Shown: positions 7,993 through 16,244 of the stretch, one piece after another | How positions within the stretch are numbered: the first letter of the stretch is position 1 | Layout of the letters: each line of letters starts with the position of its first letter | Origin: an uncultured Candidatus Melainabacteria bacterium | Lineage (GTDB): Bacteria > Cyanobacteriota > Vampirovibrionia > Gastranaerophilales > Gastranaerophilaceae | NCBI GenBank assembly: GCA_934754515.1 | Contig: CAKVIG010000010.1 | Span: 1-64,000 of the forward strand | Length of the DNA stretch: 64,000 bases | Reading direction: 5' to 3' | Position numbers and translations under genes: made by a program | The notes under the pieces: model-generated | Told to the model about the DNA's origin: nothing | Database searches by the model: none | The model's input: only the letters and a program-made list of their open reading frames with translations

Positions 7993-8925
7993 TTATTTCA
8001 ATTTGATTTTTAATCCCAACAAACGCAAAACTTTTGTCTTAGTTTTTCCTTTATATTCATTTTTTATAGAAAAAATTTGTCTGAGAAGTGGCTCTTTATT
8101 AGATGGCTCTTTAGATGCCATATAATCTCTCAATAATTCATCATATATCTTTGTTTTCTTGGCAACTTCCCACCATTCATCTTTAAATTTGTTACCACAG
8201 CCTTTAAATGCTGGCTTTAGACCTGTAAGGTGAGCGATTACAGGATTTTCTTTTGCTTGTAAATACTCTGCTTCTTCTTCACCTTCAAATTCATAGTATC
8301 CGCCTCTCCACCAAGTATCCATAAGGTTGTATTTTGGTGAAATTACAAGTTTATGTTCATCAACAACTTTGTTAATTGAATCCTGATCGCAAAATTCAAT
8401 AATTTTTGCGTTATTTTTTGCAAAATCAACAACCTTATCAAAAAAATGTTCTTTTCTGCAATAATCACAATTAAACAACAGCATGCCGGAATTTACGTAT
8501 ACACCGCTTTTTATCCCAAGCCTTTTAACGTATTTTGAAACACCCCAAACATCTTTAACCCCTGCCAGATATTTACCAGTCAAATCTAATGAAAATAATT
8601 CGTCTAAATTTCCGCGAATAAGCGTATCGCAATCGAGATAAAGAACTTTATCCAAATCTTTGCATAAATCAGGTAGTTTAATTCTAAACCAAGCTTGCAC
8701 TGTAACCCATTTAGAAAGAGTTAAATCAGAAAATTGGCTTTCATCCATTTTTATAAGTCTTAAACTTCCACCAACTGCGCCCAACTTTTGCATGCTTTCA
8801 GCAGAAAGTTTTGAATACATAATTATAAATTCAACCTGCTCGTTATGTTCTAATGCACTTTTCATTGAAACAACGGTTTGATTAACATAATTATCATCAG
8901 GTGCATAAGCTATACTAATCTTCAT
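7993..8925 (-). CDS. Glycosyltransferase family 8 protein
   Basis: 310 residues. GT8 fold: N-terminal MKISIAYAPDDNYVNQTVVS, a DxD metal/UDP-sugar motif in LYLDCDTL (D98, D100), the YVNSGMLLFN block at about 143 and HLTGLKPAFKG near 243. These are retaining transferases that use UDP-glucose or UDP-galactose and commonly build LPS core or surface glycans. It is the last of four overlapping glycosyltransferase genes. Its ATG overlaps the upstream stop by one base (TAATG), so translation is coupled. The basic C-terminal tail could contact the membrane. Donor and acceptor are unknown. Confidence 0.9.
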   Translation of the reverse strand: MKISIAYAPDDNYVNQTVVSMKSALEHNEQVEFIIMYSKLSAESMQKLGAVGGSLRLIKMDESQFSDLTLSKWVTVQAWFRIKLPDLCKDLDKVLYLDCDTLIRGNLDELFSLDLTGKYLAGVKDVWGVSKYVKRLGIKSGVYVNSGMLLFNCDYCRKEHFFDKVVDFAKNNAKIIEFCDQDSINKVVDEHKLVISPKYNLMDTWWRGGYYEFEGEEEAEYLQAKENPVIAHLTGLKPAFKGCGNKFKDEWWEVAKKTKIYDELLRDYMASKEPSNKEPLLRQIFSIKNEYKGKTKTKVLRLLGLKIKLK

Positions 8926-9929
8926 TATTTAAACTCCTCTAAAATATGTTCGAAGAATGTTCCTTCGATTTTGATTTCTTTTTTCTTTGTTAAAACGGAT
9001 TGTTTATGAGTCAATTTGTGAACACCGCTAATTTTTTTGAGTTGTTCCCATCTTGAGTTATCAAATGTATTTAATAATTCACCTTGCATTTGTTGAACGG
9101 GCAAGAAGCTAAAAAATGGAACTTTTGCAAATATTTCTTTATTTCTTTGCGTAATCATAGTGAAAGCGTGCAAGAAAGTAAAATAGTTTACTAAAAAGCG
9201 ATTTTCTTTCCAATAAGCTTCCATTGCTTTTAAAGTCTGAACAAGTATTGGATTATTCTGTTTTGCAACGATAAAATAACTTGCCATATTTAACCCGTCC
9301 AAATCAATTTTTAAATCATTTTGAAAAACAAATAAATCTGCGTCTGTAATATATTGTGGCAATTCTTCCGTTAAAAGAACAGTTGCGTCCATCCAAATTC
9401 CGCCATGTTGAATAAGCAAACAAGTCCTTAAAATATCTGAAAAAAATGCCGTTTTAATTAAACCTTTTTCACGCATTCGCCAGAAAATTTCAGGAATATT
9501 TACATAATCTTTTACATTTTCTGGATTCAAAATAATTCTTTTTCGATTACCTTTAAATTTATCGACACTGTTAAGACAAGCTTGCACAAGGGGTGGAACT
9601 GAGCCATCTTTGCTTTCCCAGTATTGCCAAATAATTTGAGGTTCATCCTTTTGAACATCGCAAGCATCATCCCCTCCCTTTATAGGGGGAGGGTTAGGGT
9701 GGGGGCTTATTTCTTGCAATGATTTAACTGTCTTGGTCATTCCCTCTCCTTTGAGGAGAGGGCTAGGGTGAGGTGAAAAACTTGTTCCTTTCCTCACATA
9801 CTTTCTCAAATAAAATTTTGCCCAATTACCCTTCAAAATTCTTCTGATTTTTCTATCAAACACAAAAATTTCAAGACAAATTTTTACAATCGAATTTATA
9901 ATTTGCCAAAACAAAGATTTTATTAGCAT
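8925..9929 (-). CDS. Capsular-polysaccharide-type glycosyltransferase with two repeat-derived inserts
   Basis: 334 residues. The catalytic part from about residue 95 (PQIIWQYWESKDGSVP, SDILRTCLLIQHGGIWMDA with the DxD-like WMDAT) matches the Caps_synth/DXD-sugar transferase group. The N-terminal 45 residues are hydrophobic/basic and probably membrane-associated. Between them sit two proline-rich peptides (about 51-65, SPHPSPLLKGEG, and about 72-90, SPHPNPPPIKGGD). They are encoded by GC-rich palindromic repeats also found elsewhere in the window. The frame stays open through both, and the catalytic motifs look intact. The start overlaps the upstream stop (ATGCTAA), with GAGG before it. Confidence 0.85.
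   Translation of the reverse strand: MLIKSLFWQIINSIVKICLEIFVFDRKIRRILKGNWAKFYLRKYVRKGTSFSPHPSPLLKGEGMTKTVKSLQEISPHPNPPPIKGGDDACDVQKDEPQIIWQYWESKDGSVPPLVQACLNSVDKFKGNRKRIILNPENVKDYVNIPEIFWRMREKGLIKTAFFSDILRTCLLIQHGGIWMDATVLLTEELPQYITDADLFVFQNDLKIDLDGLNMASYFIVAKQNNPILVQTLKAMEAYWKENRFLVNYFTFLHAFTMITQRNKEIFAKVPFFSFLPVQQMQGELLNTFDNSRWEQLKKISGVHKLTHKQSVLTKKKEIKIEGTFFEHILEEFK
9661..9716. repeat. GC-rich palindromic repeat inside a CDS, copy A1
   Basis: 56 bp containing CCCTCCCTTTATAGGGGGAG and GGGTTAGGGTGGGGG. It is nearly identical (2 differences) to 10335-10390 in the adjacent gene. Read on the minus strand it supplies ISPHPNPPPIKGGDD in frame. Confidence 0.9.
9736..9776. repeat. GC-rich palindromic repeat inside a CDS, copy A3
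   Basis: Palindrome CCCTCTCCTTTGAGGAGAGGG followed by CTAGGGTGAGG (reverse complement CCTCACCCTAG). It is almost the same element as the intergenic copy at 16891-16929. In frame it encodes SPHPSPLLKGEGM. Confidence 0.85.
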
Positions 9930-10936
9930 TCTGCTTCCTCTTTCTCAAGAATTTCAAGCAATTGTGGGTACTTGTTCAGCATAATCTCATACGCTTCATC
10001 CAAAGACATTCCAACACCTTTTTTATTGATTTTACAAAGCCCGTATTGTTGTGAATTTTCAACATAATTAATTGATTCAGAATATCCTTTGACTAATCTG
10101 GTTTTATATCCGTTCAATGTTGCCATCGCCCAAAGCCAAATATCATCATGTGTCGGAATCAATTCCTTAATTAAACTTTCATCACACACATCTTTGTAAA
10201 AACAATTTGGCGGATACAAAACTGCGCCATAGCCTGTAAGTCTGTTATGAAAACTTGCAACACCTCTATGTCTGTCTAAATATAATTCTCGCGTCTTTTC
10301 CCACTTAATAACTTTTTTCTGTGTTTGAGCGTCACAAGTATCATCCCCTCCCTTTATAGGGGGAGGGTTAGGGTGGGGGCTTATCTCTTGAACACCCATT
10401 TCCACCTTCAACCAATCGCACCTATGCGCATGTACTTCATTCTTATGCTCCAAATACGATTTATACAAACTCTCAATCGTATCAGGCGCATAATAAATAT
10501 CATCATCAGTCGTAATAATAACCGCGTTCTGATACTTTTTTAATGTTGGAATAATTTTTTTATACGAACGAATATCTTTATACCAATCAATTGTCAAGCC
10601 ATATTGTTTCAAATCCAATAACTCTTGCGGTAAATCTTTTTCACCATTCGGAAATTGTTCCGGCGCAAGCCAAAGTATAACCGCATCAGGTTTAAGCGTT
10701 TGCGTAAGAAGTGTTTTAATAGTTTTAACTACGATATTAATTCTAGCCGGAAAACTTGTTAGAGAGACAATTATTTTTTCTCCCTCGCCCATTGTGGGAG
10801 AGGGTTGGGGTGAGGGGGCTGTTATACCACATTCCACAACTTCCGGACAATTATACTTAAAACTATGCTTTACCCTTATAAGTAATCCGAAAAAATTAAT
10901 AACAATATGTCCATCAAAGTATTGTACAAACTTCAT
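9923..10936 (-). CDS. GT-A type glycosyltransferase with two repeat-derived inserts
   Basis: 337 residues. The first strand of the nucleotide-binding fold is IIVSLTSFPARIN (about 54-66). A DDD metal-binding triad lies in VIITTDDDIYY (about 142-152). This resembles uncharacterised GT2-like transferases in surface-polysaccharide clusters. Two repeat-encoded proline-rich inserts interrupt it: APSPQPSPTMGEGE (about 38-52, just before the first strand) and ISPHPNPPPIKGGDD (about 182-200, a loop in the catalytic domain). The reading frame is intact. The start has AAGGA upstream and overlaps the heptosyltransferase-like gene by 23 bases. Substrate unknown. Confidence 0.8.
   Translation of the reverse strand: MKFVQYFDGHIVINFFGLLIRVKHSFKYNCPEVVECGITAPSPQPSPTMGEGEKIIVSLTSFPARINIVVKTIKTLLTQTLKPDAVILWLAPEQFPNGEKDLPQELLDLKQYGLTIDWYKDIRSYKKIIPTLKKYQNAVIITTDDDIYYAPDTIESLYKSYLEHKNEVHAHRCDWLKVEMGVQEISPHPNPPPIKGGDDTCDAQTQKKVIKWEKTRELYLDRHRGVASFHNRLTGYGAVLYPPNCFYKDVCDESLIKELIPTHDDIWLWAMATLNGYKTRLVKGYSESINYVENSQQYGLCKINKKGVGMSLDEAYEIMLNKYPQLLEILEKEEAEC
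10335..10390. repeat. GC-rich palindromic repeat inside a CDS, copy A2
   Basis: 56-bp twin of 9661-9716 with two substitutions. It sits in frame inside the 9923-10936 gene, about 620 bp from copy A1. Such close identity inside genes of different sequence shows mobility or recent copying of the repeat, not shared ancestry of the genes. Confidence 0.9.
10776..10823. repeat. GC-rich palindromic repeat inside a CDS, copy A4
   Basis: CTCCCTCGCCCATTGTGGGA followed by GAGGGTTGGGGTGAGGGGG. More diverged member of the same family. It encodes SPQPSPTMGEGE in frame at the N-terminal edge of the catalytic domain. Confidence 0.8.
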
Positions 10937-11864
10937 TATTCAATTCCTTAAAAGCATTCATAATTTCACTCGGAGTCACTTTCTCACCAACAAGCGTGCG
11001 ACAGGGATAAAGCGTTTCATCCGATGCCCACATTTCAGCACAACCTGCGTAAAACACTTCTACAACAGGAACATTTAAAGCATTTGCAAAATGCAAAGTA
11101 CCTGTATCCACAGTAATACAACGATTACAAATTTTTAAAATGTTAGCGAATTCAGGAAATGTTGTACAATCAATTAAGTCAACATAATTAAAATATCCTG
11201 ATTTTTTGAGCCCTAAATTAAAATCCTCAGCTGTTTTACCCGCGCCCGTTAAAAGCGGTGTAAACCCTTCATCATTAAGTTTTTTCATTAACTCAATACA
11301 ATCAGCAACCTTCATATCTTTTTTGTAAAAATTACTTGTTGTGCATACTACAACAGGATTTTTAAGAGTTTTTACCATGTTAACTACAGGCGTATTTGTT
11401 TCCGGTGGACAGTATTTTATCGGTAAATTTTTATGCTCACCCACTAAAGGTTCAATTAAACCGCCCCATTTATCTTTCATGTGAACAAATTCTTTTAATT
11501 CAAACTGTTCTTTTGTGTTCCAAAGCTTGCATTTGTTGTGCGAAATTATATGCTTTGCGCCTAAAAGTCTTGAAATCAATAAATTTCTTTCATTTGCATA
11601 AGTAACAAAAGATGCAAACGGCTTTTTATATGGGAATCTTTTTACAAAATTTAATACTCCGCCAAGCGATTTATCTTTTTTCTTATCAAAAACTATTACA
11701 TCATCCACTCCATCTTGATATTTTGCAACATCAGCAAACGGAGAATTACAAACAAAAACAACTTTTGAATCGGGATAATAGGTCTTGATATTTTGTACAA
11801 GAGTATTTGTAACTAGCATATCACCGATACAAGCCGTATTAAAAATTAAAAACACCTTTTCCAT
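10914..11864 (-). CDS. Glycosyltransferase family 9 (heptosyltransferase-like)
   Basis: 316 residues. GT-B fold of the LPS heptosyltransferase family: N-terminal MEKVFLIFNTACIGDMLVTN and the C-terminal nucleotide-sugar site CITVDTGTLHFANALNVPVV (about 262-281). GT9 enzymes add heptose or related sugars to lipid A core. It is the first gene of the four-gene glycosyltransferase operon. No ribosome binding site is seen. A TGCTAAAAT extended -10 lies 7 bases before the ATG, implying a leaderless transcript. Acceptor unknown. Confidence 0.9.
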   Translation of the reverse strand: MEKVFLIFNTACIGDMLVTNTLVQNIKTYYPDSKVVFVCNSPFADVAKYQDGVDDVIVFDKKKDKSLGGVLNFVKRFPYKKPFASFVTYANERNLLISRLLGAKHIISHNKCKLWNTKEQFELKEFVHMKDKWGGLIEPLVGEHKNLPIKYCPPETNTPVVNMVKTLKNPVVVCTTSNFYKKDMKVADCIELMKKLNDEGFTPLLTGAGKTAEDFNLGLKKSGYFNYVDLIDCTTFPEFANILKICNRCITVDTGTLHFANALNVPVVEVFYAGCAEMWASDETLYPCRTLVGEKVTPSEIMNAFKELNNEVCTIL

Positions 11865-11910
11865 AAGTTGAATTTTAGCATAAAAATAGCAACTATGTTA
11901 TTATTAACAC
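11865..11910. promoter_or_regulatory. 46-bp divergent promoter region, both sides probably leaderless
   Basis: Minus strand: TGCTAAAAT, -10 at 11872-11877, 7 bases before the GT9 ATG. Plus strand: TATTAT at 11899-11904, 6 bases before the SulP ATG. Neither gene has a Shine-Dalgarno. The -10 boxes are about 20 bp apart, so the two promoters may compete. Confidence 0.5.
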
Positions 11911-13527
11911 ATGATAAAAACACGTTTAAAAATCCTTGCAGGAGATTTATTAGGAAGCTTAAATTCTGCAATCGTAGCACTTCCACAAGCACTTGCATTT
12001 GGTGTTGCAACAGGTTTTGGAGCAAGCGCAGGAGTTTGGGGCGCAATTATTTTATGTATGATAGCCGGTCTTATCGGAGGAAAAATTCCGCTTGTTTCAG
12101 GCATAACAGGCCCTGTTACAATTGTAATTGCTTCAATTATGCACGCTTTAAATGCGGATATTTCATCAGTCATTTTGGTAATTTTCATGGCTGGAATTTT
12201 GCAAATAATTTTAGCCTTAACTTCACTTCCCGCAATCGTAAAATATGTTCCTTATCCTGTAATTTCAGGGTTTATGAACGGGATTGGCGTCATCATTATT
12301 CTAATGCAACTAAATCCGCTAATCGGTTGTCCCGTAATGTCAAATACGATTAATAGCATTGGGGCGTTTTTTCACAATTTGCACAGTGTAAATACTGACG
12401 CGTTATTAATTGGTAGCTTGACACTTGCAATTGTGTTTGCAGTGCCAAAAAGATTTAATAAAATCATACCATCTCAAGCCATTGCACTTGTCATTTGTAC
12501 CTTTATATCAATAAAAATGGGCTTGAATGTAGAAAGAATTTCTGAAATTTCTTTAAATATGCCTGCACTAACACTTCCAAAAACAGGTTTGCACGAAATT
12601 ATTACATACTTTCATTATGCAGTAACTTTAGCAATTGTATTATCCGCAGAAAGCTTACTAACGGTACTTGTAGCAGATTCTTTAATTAAAACAAAAACAT
12701 CTTCACGCAGTATGCTTTTAGGTCAAGGTTTGGGCAATATGGTCTGCGCATTATCAGGAGCATTGCCGGGTTCTGCAGCTACAATGCGAACGGTTGCAGC
12801 GATTAATACAGGCTCTACAACAAGAATAACAGCAATAATCAATCCGCTAATTTTGTTGTTTTTATTGTTTCAATTATCAGGATTTGTAGCCCAAATTCCG
12901 CTTGCAGTATTAGCAGGGATTTTGATTAAAATCGGCTATGATATTATTGATATTAAACTTTTAAAAGTAATTAAATTTGCACCTAAGGATGATTTGTACG
13001 TTCTTTGCCTTGTGTTTGTTTTAACGGTTTTCTATAATCTTATTGTAGCAGTCGGAGCAGGTATAACTTGTGCGGCACTTCTTTATGCCAAAAGAACGGC
13101 TGATAGTGCAAAATTAGTACACAAAACAGTTTACGATAAAGACATCGCAAAATTAGAAAAACTTTTGGATAAAGATTATAAACACAAAATCAGAGTAGTG
13201 CATATTGACGGGCAGTTTTTCTTTGGTTCTGCGACTCAATTGGTTTCACAGTTTGAAGATATTTGGGGTACAAAATATTTGATTTTGGATTATTCATCAG
13301 ATGCCGAACTTGATATCTCTGCAATTTTTGCATTAGAAGATATTATCATAAGATTGAAAGCACAAGGTATTAAAACACTCTTGGTTTTGAAATCTGATAC
13401 TATTTTTAAACAATTAGCGGAGCATCAAATTGTTTCTCAATTAGGTGAAAAGCACGTTTTCTTCAAAGAACTTGAAGCGATTAATTATGCAAAAAGTTGT
13501 TTAAAAAGAAGTGCCAAAATTAAGTAA
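11911..13527 (+). CDS. SulP family anion transporter with STAS domain
   Basis: 538 residues. About 10-12 membrane segments fill residues 8-410, with the SulP signature near the start (LNSAIVALPQALAFGVATGFGASAG). A cytoplasmic STAS domain follows at about 430-530. SulP proteins carry sulfate, bicarbonate or dicarboxylates. The substrate here cannot be assigned from sequence. It starts at ATG 11911 with no ribosome binding site, divergent from the glycosyltransferase operon. The radical SAM gene 50 bases downstream has its own Shine-Dalgarno. Confidence 0.9.
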   Translation: MIKTRLKILAGDLLGSLNSAIVALPQALAFGVATGFGASAGVWGAIILCMIAGLIGGKIPLVSGITGPVTIVIASIMHALNADISSVILVIFMAGILQIILALTSLPAIVKYVPYPVISGFMNGIGVIIILMQLNPLIGCPVMSNTINSIGAFFHNLHSVNTDALLIGSLTLAIVFAVPKRFNKIIPSQAIALVICTFISIKMGLNVERISEISLNMPALTLPKTGLHEIITYFHYAVTLAIVLSAESLLTVLVADSLIKTKTSSRSMLLGQGLGNMVCALSGALPGSAATMRTVAAINTGSTTRITAIINPLILLFLLFQLSGFVAQIPLAVLAGILIKIGYDIIDIKLLKVIKFAPKDDLYVLCLVFVLTVFYNLIVAVGAGITCAALLYAKRTADSAKLVHKTVYDKDIAKLEKLLDKDYKHKIRVVHIDGQFFFGSATQLVSQFEDIWGTKYLILDYSSDAELDISAIFALEDIIIRLKAQGIKTLLVLKSDTIFKQLAEHQIVSQLGEKHVFFKELEAINYAKSCLKRSAKIK

Positions 13528-13580
13528 AAATTTTTATTAATCCGCCTTTGTAGTACAATAATTATAAAGGGAGAAAAATC

Positions 13581-14207
13581 ATGTATACATTAGTTTATTC
13601 AATAAATAACGAAAAGTCGCCGGAAGTAGTTTATGTAAATCTTACAAACTCTTGCACAAACTCTTGTATTTTCTGTTTAAGAGAACAAAAAGATGATGTT
13701 TGCGGTGCAGAAATGTGGCATGATGATAACTACACATTAGAAGATATTATTGAGCAATTCCAAAAATTTGACCATCCTAAAGAAGTTGTTTTTTGCGGTT
13801 ATGGAGAACCTTTTTTAAGACGTGAGATGATGAAAGAATTCTGCAAATACTTAAGAAAAAATTATCCTTATATCAAAATTCGCGTTAATACAAACGGACA
13901 CGCAAACGCAATCTATAAAACCAACGTAGCGGAAGAATTTAAAGGTTTAATTGATGCAGTTTCAGTTAGTTTAAATGCTTCAAATGAAGAACAGTATGAT
14001 GAAATTTGCAAACCAAAAATCAAAAATGCTTATGAAGAAGTACAAAAATTTATCAAAGCTTGTGTTGATGCTGGCATGGATGTTTCAGCAAGTGTTGTTA
14101 CGGGTTTTGATAAAATTCATATAGTTGATGCCGATGCTTGTGAAAAAATTGCAACTTCGCTTGGCGCAAAATTCAGAAATAGAGAATTTATTACAAACGG
14201 TTATTAG
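13581..14207 (+). CDS. Radical SAM protein, TatD-linked type
   Basis: 208 residues. The radical SAM cysteine motif CTNSCIFC (C25, C29, C32) binds a 4Fe-4S cluster. GYGEP at about 74-78 is the SAM-contacting GGE-like element. The short length, the N terminus (VYVNLTNSCTNSCIFCLRE) and the NTNG motif match the small radical SAM family often encoded beside tatD nucleases. No tatD gene is next to it here. Substrate unknown. GGGAG lies before the ATG. Confidence 0.82.
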   Translation: MYTLVYSINNEKSPEVVYVNLTNSCTNSCIFCLREQKDDVCGAEMWHDDNYTLEDIIEQFQKFDHPKEVVFCGYGEPFLRREMMKEFCKYLRKNYPYIKIRVNTNGHANAIYKTNVAEEFKGLIDAVSVSLNASNEEQYDEICKPKIKNAYEEVQKFIKACVDAGMDVSASVVTGFDKIHIVDADACEKIATSLGAKFRNREFITNGY

Positions 14208-14212
14208 AATTT

Positions 14213-14240
14213 ATTGTTGGGCAGGTATGCCCAACCGACA
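14213..14240. repeat. GTTGGGC palindrome, copy C1
   Basis: GTTGGGCAGGTATGCCCAAC, a short hairpin between the convergent radical SAM and 39-residue-repeat genes. It may act as a terminator for one or both. One of seven related palindromes in the window. Confidence 0.7.
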
Positions 14241-14256
14241 TTTGCTTGCTTAACTA

Positions 14257-16017
14257 TTATTTTACAAATTCATAAACAAAAGCGTCTTTTCTGTTAAGTT
14301 CATTTTCTGAAAACTCTTTCATCGTTTTAACAAAATTTCCGCTCATCTCATTATCAAGAACTTTGATTTTGAATTGTGCTTTCGGATGTTCCTTGAAATA
14401 TTCAACCAATTTTGGTTTTAGTCCGGTTGAACTGATATGAGCAAGTTCTGATGATTGCTGCATAATTTGCGGACGCACAATGCCTTGCAAGTATATTAAT
14501 GAAGTTGAATGTGAAAGAGATTTTTTTATCAAATCTTGTATAGTAGGCTGATTGCCTTTGTTTTGCTCAACATATTTAAATGCTTTTATATGTTCTGCCA
14601 TTCTATCAGGATTGGCATAAAAAATGGCAGGAGTTTTAAGCAGACAATCATTTATGTAATCTTTTGCTGTTAAACCGTCATCTGCAAATTTTTTCACCAA
14701 CTCTCTTACATCATATTCAATAGTAGTCGGTGACAAATAAAATAAAGCCGGTGCCTTTGTGCAAGCTACAGCATAGTCTTTTGCTGTTAAACCGTCATTT
14801 TCAAATCTCTTGGCAACTTCTCTTATATTGTTTTCAATAGTCTCGGGCTTATTGCAAAATAGAGAAGGTGTTCTTAAACAAGCTTTAAAATAAGTTTGCG
14901 GAGTTATACCCTCCTGTTTAAATCTTTCTGCAAAACCGTAAATGTTTGACTTAATTCTATCAGCGGTGAATGTCAGTAAATTTTGTTGTTTTGTACAAGC
15001 CTTCAGGTAATCTTTTACGTTCAACCCTTCGCTTTCAAACTGTTTCACTGTTTCTAAAATATTACGTTCCAAAGTTTCTGATTTTTGGTAAAGCAATTGC
15101 GGACATTTTTTGCCGATGTTTAGAAAATCTTTTGTAGTAATACCTTCTTCTTTAAAACGATTTACAAAATTATTTACGTTTTGAGTAATCGTTTCGGGAT
15201 TTGCATAAAATAAAGATGGACTTTTAATACATGCCTGTACATAATCTTTTGTGCTGAGTCCGTCTGCTTCAAAATTTTTGACAACTGTGCGTATATTATT
15301 TTCTATGGCATCCGGTGTTATTGTAAATAAAGAAGGCATGCGTAAACAAGATTTAAGATATTTTTTCGAATCTAAACCATCTTGTTCGAATTTTTTTACT
15401 AAATCGTGAACGTTAGAACTTATCGTTTTAGGACTCATTGTGAATTGTTGCGGCTGTTTAATACATGTCATCAAATAATCTCTTGCATTTAAACCCTCGT
15501 TAGAAAAAGATTTTACGACATTACGAACATTTCCTTCTATTGATTCCGGTTTAGAACAAAACAAAGAGGGTTGCGCGATACACGACTGAATATAAGTATT
15601 CATATCCAACCCTTCGTTTTTAAATTTTTCAACTAAACCGCGAACATTTTTTTCAATGGTTTCAGAATTGTATCGGAATAAATTTGATTGTTTTACACAT
15701 GCCGGCAAATAGTTTTCTAATGTCAAACCTTCTTTGCTAAAACGATTAATCATGCCTAGAACATGTTCTTGAGCTTTGGAATCCATTTCTTTAAACAGTT
15801 TATGCAAATCTTCAAATTTATAATTTTTAGAAGCTGTCAATTTACTCATTTTTTCTAAAGTTTGCAAATTAGAGCCGAAAGCTATATCATTATAGCCATA
15901 ATTAAAATTATTGTTATTTACTTGCGAATAATCAACTTCTGCTTGATTTTTATTTTGATTATCGAATTTTATTTTTGCTTGTGTTTCAAATCTTGTATTT
16001 ATCGGTAATATTTTCAT
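14257..16017 (-). CDS. Protein with ten tandem 39-residue helical repeats
   Basis: 586 residues, no known function. After an Asn/Gln-rich N terminus ending in IAFGS (about 45-49), residues about 84-474 are ten head-to-tail units of 39 residues (unit 10 has 40). Consensus elements are N[VI]R..V..F...GL, then KDYL..C.K.PSLF, then P[ED][ST]IE. Each unit looks like two or three helices. The conserved Cys, PSLF and PE[ST]IE positions loosely recall mTERF-type helical repeats, but unit length and detail differ. The C-terminal 110 residues are not repetitive. No signal peptide. Likely a solenoid binding protein; ligand unknown. Confidence 0.85.
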   Translation of the reverse strand: MKILPINTRFETQAKIKFDNQNKNQAEVDYSQVNNNNFNYGYNDIAFGSNLQTLEKMSKLTASKNYKFEDLHKLFKEMDSKAQEHVLGMINRFSKEGLTLENYLPACVKQSNLFRYNSETIEKNVRGLVEKFKNEGLDMNTYIQSCIAQPSLFCSKPESIEGNVRNVVKSFSNEGLNARDYLMTCIKQPQQFTMSPKTISSNVHDLVKKFEQDGLDSKKYLKSCLRMPSLFTITPDAIENNIRTVVKNFEADGLSTKDYVQACIKSPSLFYANPETITQNVNNFVNRFKEEGITTKDFLNIGKKCPQLLYQKSETLERNILETVKQFESEGLNVKDYLKACTKQQNLLTFTADRIKSNIYGFAERFKQEGITPQTYFKACLRTPSLFCNKPETIENNIREVAKRFENDGLTAKDYAVACTKAPALFYLSPTTIEYDVRELVKKFADDGLTAKDYINDCLLKTPAIFYANPDRMAEHIKAFKYVEQNKGNQPTIQDLIKKSLSHSTSLIYLQGIVRPQIMQQSSELAHISSTGLKPKLVEYFKEHPKAQFKIKVLDNEMSGNFVKTMKEFSENELNRKDAFVYEFVK

Positions 16018-16129
16018 TTCTTTATTCCTTTTTTAAAATTAAAACATCTAAAAAAATTTTTTGCTACAAAAAGGAATAATATTTTAACCAGATAATATTA
16101 CTTGATTTAAGGAATTTGAATATTAAAAT

Positions 16130-16151
16130 AGAGCCTACTGAAGAAGGCTCT
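16130..16151 (-). terminator. Terminator of tRNA-Leu
   Basis: Minus-strand hairpin AGAGCC / GGCTCT with a 10-base loop followed by ATTTTAA, 12 bases after the tRNA end. Confidence 0.65.
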
Positions 16152-16162
16152 AAAAAGTTAAA

Positions 16163-16244
16163 TGTCGTAGGCGGGACTTGAACCCGCAAGGATTGCTCCA
16201 CACGCCCCTCAAACGTGCACGTATACCGATTCCGCCACTACGAC
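16163..16244 (-). tRNA. tRNA-Leu (anticodon GAG)
   Basis: 82 nt, class II. Acceptor stem GTCGTAG/CTACGAC is perfect, with discriminator A. The anticodon stem CACGT/GCGTG encloses loop TTGAGGG (anticodon GAG, reads CUC/CUU). A long variable arm and the T arm GCGGG-TTCAAGT-CCCGC follow. The CCA end is not encoded. The 5' flank is unusual: the 5' end of the gene plus six flanking bases is repeated 221 bp upstream, with tandem repeats between. Confidence 0.95.

Noticed and set aside
8925..10936. Frameshift or pseudogene explanation for the proline-rich peptides
   Set aside because: The frames are continuous and all downstream catalytic motifs remain in frame.
11868..12353. 161-residue frame overlapping the SulP gene start
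   Set aside because: Composition (Asn, Arg, Cys, Phe, Ser) typical of an out-of-frame reading of a membrane protein gene.
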